DNA of 64,000 bases from Taxillus chinensis (Eukaryota; Streptophyta; Magnoliopsida; Santalales; Loranthaceae). The notes beneath the pieces are model-generated. The model ran no database searches, had not been told where the DNA came from, and saw only the letters and a program-made list of their open reading frames with translations. A program made the translations under genes and the position numbers. Each line of letters opens with the position of its first letter. Positions within the stretch are counted from its first letter, which is position 1. The DNA lies in the NCBI GenBank assembly GCA_023512835.1, contig CM042089.1, forward strand, positions 52,509,427 to 52,573,426. The letters are read 5' to 3'. Below are positions 59,686-64,000 of this stretch, piece after piece.

Positions 59686-62600
59686 CTCCTCAATGCAATC
59701 AAGGCGAAGGTGGAGGTGCCACCATCCGGAAGACAGAAGGGGCGCATGTACGTGCTCGCTAAGGCAAACAACCTTGAAATTAAGACCTTGATGGACACAG
59801 GTGCGACTAATAACTTCATCAAGGTAGAAGAAGCTCGTAGACTGGGGATAGTCTACAAGGAAGAGAAGGGCTGGCTAAAGGCGGTGAACTCCAGCGCCAG
59901 TCCAATCCATGGCATTGCTCGAGGTGTCGAGCTAAGTATCGGCGAGTGGAGAGGCAAGGTGAATCTCACCGTGGTATCGATGGATGACTATCCCATGGTG
60001 CTCGGGATGGAGTTCGTTGACCAAGTGCAGGCAATTCTAATTCCAAGCACCAACACAATGTGCATCATGGGCGAGGGGAAGATGTGCATGGTGAAGGTAA
60101 TGAGGAAGGAAGAGCTCAAGGTGAAGTCTCTTTCGGCGCTCCAACTTTCTAAAGGAGTTAGGCGACAGGAGCCAACCTTCATTGCCATGGTCAAGGAAGA
60201 ATGCACAAGTGTTGGGGAGGAACCCCCAACTGAAGTGAAGATGGTCCTTGAAGAGTTTGGGTACGTTATGCCACCCGAACTCCCCAAACAACTTCTGCCG
60301 AAGCGGGAGGTGGACCACAAGATCGAGCTAGAGGCCGGTACAAGGCCTACTGCTGCGGTGCCTTATCGGATGGCACCTCGGGAGTTGGAGGAACTTCGGA
60401 AACAACTGAAGGACTTGTTGGATGCCGGGTTCATTTGGCCATCCAAAGCGCCATTTGGAGCACCGGTGTTATTCCAAAAGAAGCATGATGGGTCGATGAT
60501 GCTATGCATTGACTATAGGGTGCTAAACGAGATAACGGTGAAGAACAGCTACCCCATCCCACTCATATCCGACCTATTTGATCAACTTGGTGCTGCGAGA
60601 TTGTTCTCAAAGCTAGACTTGTGGTCGGGATATTGGCAAGTGCGGATAGCCAAAGGTGATGAGGCAAAGACGGTGTGCGTCACAAGATATGGTTCTTACG
60701 AGTTCTTGGTGATGCCCTTTGGCCTCCAGACGCCCCTGGCACATTTTGTACGTTGATGAACCGGATCTTCCAACCATACTTGGATAGATTTTCCGTGGTG
60801 TACCTTGATGAGATTGTCATCTACAGCAAAACCTTGGAGGAGCACAAGGCACACCTATGGCGGGTTTTCCAAATCTTAAGGGAGAACCAACTGTTTGTGA
60901 AGAAGGAAAAATGTGACTTTGCGAAGAAGGAGGTGCCCTTCTTGGGTCACATCATTGGTGGCGGCAAACTAAAGATGGATAACAAGAAAGTGTTAGCCAT
61001 CAAGGAATGGGAGACGCCCAAAAAAGTCTCAGAGATGCGTTCCTTCCTTGACTTGGTTAACTACTATAGAAGATTCATCCGCGGCTATTCCCACATTGCC
61101 GCACCCTTGACAGAATTATTGAAGAAGAATAAGACTTGGGTGTGGGATGATATTTGCCGAGAGGCATTCGAAAAGTTGAAGCAAGCCATGATAAACAGAC
61201 CGGTGATGGCACTTCCGGACCATACAAAGCCTTATGAAGTTCACACGGATGCTTCAGACTTTGCCATCGGTGGATTTCTAATGTAGGAGGGGCATCCTGT
61301 AGTATATGAAAGCCGGAAACTCAATGGCACCGAACGGAGGTACGCGGTGCATGAAAAGGAGATGACGGCAGTTATGCATTGCCTTCGGGTGTGGAGGCAT
61401 TACTTGCTAGGGTCCAAGTTCGTGGTGAAGACGGACTACATTGCTATGAGTTATTTTCTAACTCAAAGGAACTTAACTCCGAAGCAAGCACGGTGGTAAG
61501 GACTTCTAGCGGAATTCGACTTTGTGCTCGAGTACAAACTAGGCACAAATAATGTGGTGGCCGATGCACTAAGTCGGAAGGCGAGACTTGCAGCCATTAG
61601 CCAACCACAATTCCCCCTAGTGGACAAACTGAAGGAAGGAATGGAGCATGATCCATTACCCAAGTCCTTGGTAGAATGCGTCAAGGTTGGAAAGACGCGG
61701 CGGTTTTGGCTAAGGGAAAACTTGCTCCATACTCGAGGGGAACAGGTGTACGTTCCTAAATGGGGAAGTTTGAGGAGAGACATCCTCAAAGAATGTCACG
61801 ACTCGCGGTGGGCTGGCCATCCCGGAGTCGATCGTACCTTGGCATTGGTGGAAAGGAGCTACTACTGGCCTTAACTTTACGAGGACGTCCAAGTATACAT
61901 GAGGACTTATCTTGTGTGCCGACAAGACAAGATAGAGAATCGGCAATCGGCGGGACTGTTGGAACCTTTGCCTACCCCGAAAAGACCTTGGGAGAGCATC
62001 TCCATAGACTTCATTGTTTGTCTCCCAAGATCCAAAGGATACGGCACGATCATTGTGGTGGTCGACCGATTCTCTAAGTATGGAGTTTTCATTCCAGCTC
62101 CGAAGGACTACACGAAAGACGACACGGCCTGACTATTCTTTAAGTACGTGGTGAAGTACTGGGTATTCCAAAGACAAACGTGAGCGATCAGGACTCACGG
62201 TTCACTGGGCGGTTTTGGACTAAGTTGTTCCGGATAATGGGTTCGGACTTAAACTTTTCAACAAGTATCCACTCACAAACAGATGGCCAAATTGAACGTG
62301 TCAATGGCTTATTAAAGCTGTATTTGAGGCACTATGTGAGTGCCAATCAAAGAGATTGGGCCAAGTTGCTGGACATAGGCCAATTCTCATATAACATGCA
62401 GAAGAGCGAGTCCACGAACGAGAGCCCGTTCGAACTCGCCACTGGGCAGCAACCATTGACGCCCACTTCCATCACTCGGGGGTACACTGGAAAGAGCCCT
62501 GCAGCGTTCAAGTTTGCAAAAGGATGGCATGAAAAGACGGATCTGGCCAGGGCATACTTGCACAAAGCGGCGAAGAAGATGAAGAAGTGGGCGGATCAAC

Positions 62601-63172
62601 AAAGGAGGCCCTTAGAATTTCAGTAAGGAGACATGGTGATGCTCAAACTCCTTCCGCGCCAAACCAAAGCACTTAGACAATTGCATAAGGGTTTGATGCG
62701 CCGATATGAGGGTCCTTTCAAAATACTTAAGAGAGTTGGGAAGGTCTCATACAAACTGGACCTCCCGACTAGCTTACAAAGGCATCCGGTATTCCACGTT
62801 AGTTTGCTCAAGCCTTACCACGAAAACTTGGAAGATACGAGCAGACAGCGAGCGGTGCGGACATCAACAGCATCAACAGGCAAGACCTATGACAAAGAGA
62901 CAGAGAAAATCCTTTCTCGTAGAGTCGTGCCAAGAAGAGGCATAAATCCAAGCTGGGTGGAGTACTACGTCCAATGGAAGAACAAACCGGTTGAAGTGGC
63001 AAGCTGGGAGAAAGAAGAGGATCTGGGGCAATTCTCCAAGGACATTGAAGAGTACTGCGAAGGAGTCGAACGCAACATCAAGCAGTTTGACGAGCTCGAG
63101 GAAGCCAAAGACGCAACGAGGACGCTGCGAAATCGGGCGGGGGAGAATGTCACGGACCGAGGCTTATCCTAG
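59686..63172 (+). pseudogene. R pol: protease, RT, RNase H, integrase, chromodomain
   Basis: Protease with DTGAT (about 59795). RT with [17 protein letters not shown] and the active site YLDE instead of YLDD (about 60799-60812). A frameshift lies near 60730. RNase H runs from TDASDFAIGG (about 61245) to VADALSR (about 61558). Integrase zinc region includes HPGVDRTLALVERSYYWP and CRQDK, then D (SIDFIVCLP), a frameshift near 62160, D (SDQDSRF) and E (GQIERVNGLL). The C-terminus is a chromodomain (WVEYYVQWKNKPVEVASWE, about 62955-63010). Stops at 61284, 61496, 61872, 62130 and 62624. The frame ends 25 bp inside the LTR. Inactive. Confidence 0.93.
63134..63147 (+). promoter_or_regulatory. R polypurine tract
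   Basis: CGGGCGGGGGAGAA directly before the 3' LTR, within the last codons of pol. Confidence 0.8.
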
Positions 63173-63531
63173 CATATTTAGACTATTTTGGGGTGTTTCC
63201 CCCTTGTAAAGTGTTATAACTTAGCATATAGAGTAAGTTGTAGAGATTTTCGATTTCGATCATATATGATGTCTCCTGGTAACATAGCCAGAAAAGTGTT
63301 AACATCTATATGTAGGGGAGTGATGTTGTAAAGATTTCAAGCAATCAATACAATCATTTGTTGCCTTCGTTCAATCGTTTTTCTGCTAAGCGCTTCCCTA
63401 CACAATTGCTTTACAACGGATCGATGGGTTCTGATCCAAATGCGACGAGTTAGGCTGACCTAGCGTTCCTTCGTACGAGTGGGAACTAGGTGTCGCACGG
63501 GTTAGCTGCTATAAAGGCTGACCCCGTGACA
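63148..63531 (+). repeat. R 3' LTR
   Basis: 384 bp, TGTCACGGACC to CCCCGTGACA, followed by TSD TTTG and the last 9 bp of the P LTR. Confidence 0.95.
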
Positions 63532-63544
63532 TTTGGGACCTACA

Positions 63545-63989
63545 ATAATGTCAAGCCACAAATAATATTTTTAATCAAACTAACCAAACCAAGACCAGCC
63601 TAACTAAATAATATTTTCAATGTTACACGGTGCTCGGAAGATCATGTTTCAAGAATGTTTTTCCAAGGGATATCTATATATATTAAACTTGTATATTTTC
63701 TTATAAGCGCGTACATGTACAAGAGCTTTTAAAGATTTAATCGGCTAGTGTGTGAGTAATTGTAAAATAGAGTGCAAGAGAGCTTCAGCAGATCGAAAAG
63801 CTTTTCATCAGCTTTAATCTGTTTTTATTGTGTTGCAATTATCATTTGATAATAAAACAGAATATTTTCACTATTTGGTTATCTTCTGCACTGATTATAT
63901 CGTTTAACTAGATAAGTGTTGTGCCGGAGAAGAAGAAGAGTTTTTGATAATAGCCTATTCACCCCTCTCTAGGCTCCCAGGGACCAACA
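63545..63989 (+). repeat. Tail of another copia LTR, host of P
   Basis: Contains a TATA-like TATATATATTAAAC (about 63676-63690) and the C-rich TATTCACCCCTCTCTAGG word (about 63954-63972) typical of copia LTR 3' ends, then GGGACCAACA ending at 63989. The left part is cut by P (ATAAT at 63545-63549 may be its target duplication). No PBS is evident in the remaining 11 bases. Confidence 0.55.
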
Positions 63990-64000
63990 GATTAACTAAT

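Larger units (their letters stand above)
57984..63531 (+). mobile_element. R: small chromovirus (Reina/Galadriel-like)
   Basis: A 5,548-bp + strand element with short LTRs 57984-58333 and 63148-63531, PBS 58336-58347 and a gag-pol originally in one frame. A classical chromodomain is at its end and the PPT at 63134-63147. The duplication TTTG (57980-57983 and 63532-63535) is 4 bp, shorter than the usual 5. Compact size, short LTRs and the chromodomain fit Reina or Galadriel; I cannot decide between them. Confidence 0.93.
54885..63544 (+). mobile_element. P: 3' end of a Sirevirus-like copia element (R nested in its LTR)
   Basis: Contains a Ulp1-like ORF, a region with several purine tracts, and the 3' LTR (56083-57983 plus 63536-63544). 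Its LTR is homologous to that of C1 but on the opposite strand. Gag and pol are not in the window: C1 inserted at 54884 and everything upstream would lie beyond C1 to the left. More than one polypurine tract before the 3' LTR is a Sirevirus trait. Confidence 0.7.

Overview
The window is plant nuclear repeat DNA, almost certainly from an angiosperm with a repeat-rich genome. I found no host gene, rRNA or tRNA gene. Essentially every base belongs to LTR retrotransposons of Ty1/copia and Ty3/gypsy types, recognised from paired LTRs with target-site duplications (TSDs), tRNA primer-binding sites (PBS), polypurine tracts (PPT) and gag/pol motifs. The species cannot be read from the sequence. Every coding region is broken by stops or frameshifts, so I call them pseudogenes.

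The layout is a nest of insertions. (0) The last 450 bp are the tail of a copia LTR. (1) P, a Sirevirus-like copia on the + strand, is present only as its 3' end (54885-63544). (2) C1, a minus-strand Sirevirus-like copia, sits in P; its outer 5' LTR edge is 54884 and TSD CCTTC follows it. (3) T2, a minus-strand Tekay/Del chromovirus (24022-53498, TSD CTTTC), sits in the 5' LTR of C1. (4) A1, a minus-strand Athila-like element (29631-50086, TSD ACACC), sits in the gag zinc-knuckle region of T2. (5) G1, a minus-strand gag-protease-only element (37886-45031, TSD CTCGC), sits in the reverse transcriptase (RT) of A1. C1 also holds T1, a + strand Tekay element (9576-19043, TSD GTTTT), inside its integrase. 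An Ogre/Tat-like element (1-5661), which itself carries a solo Athila-type LTR (2478-3987, TSD ATCTC), interrupts C1 on the left. R, a small chromovirus with a chromodomain (57984-63531, TSD TTTG), lies in the last bases of the P LTR.

The most unusual content is accessory coding sequence. A1 has an extra ORF between integrase and 3' LTR, joining a plant-transposon-protein-like N-terminal region to a C-terminal Ulp1/C48 SUMO-protease-like domain. It is preceded by its own TATA-box promoter, made of the same G-box palindromes seen in the LTRs. P independently has a Ulp1-like ORF in the same place, between the lost pol and the 3' LTR, with the same His-17-Asp and Gln-6-Cys spacing. The LTRs of the Tekay and Athila elements also share a promoter module, although the two lineages are distant.
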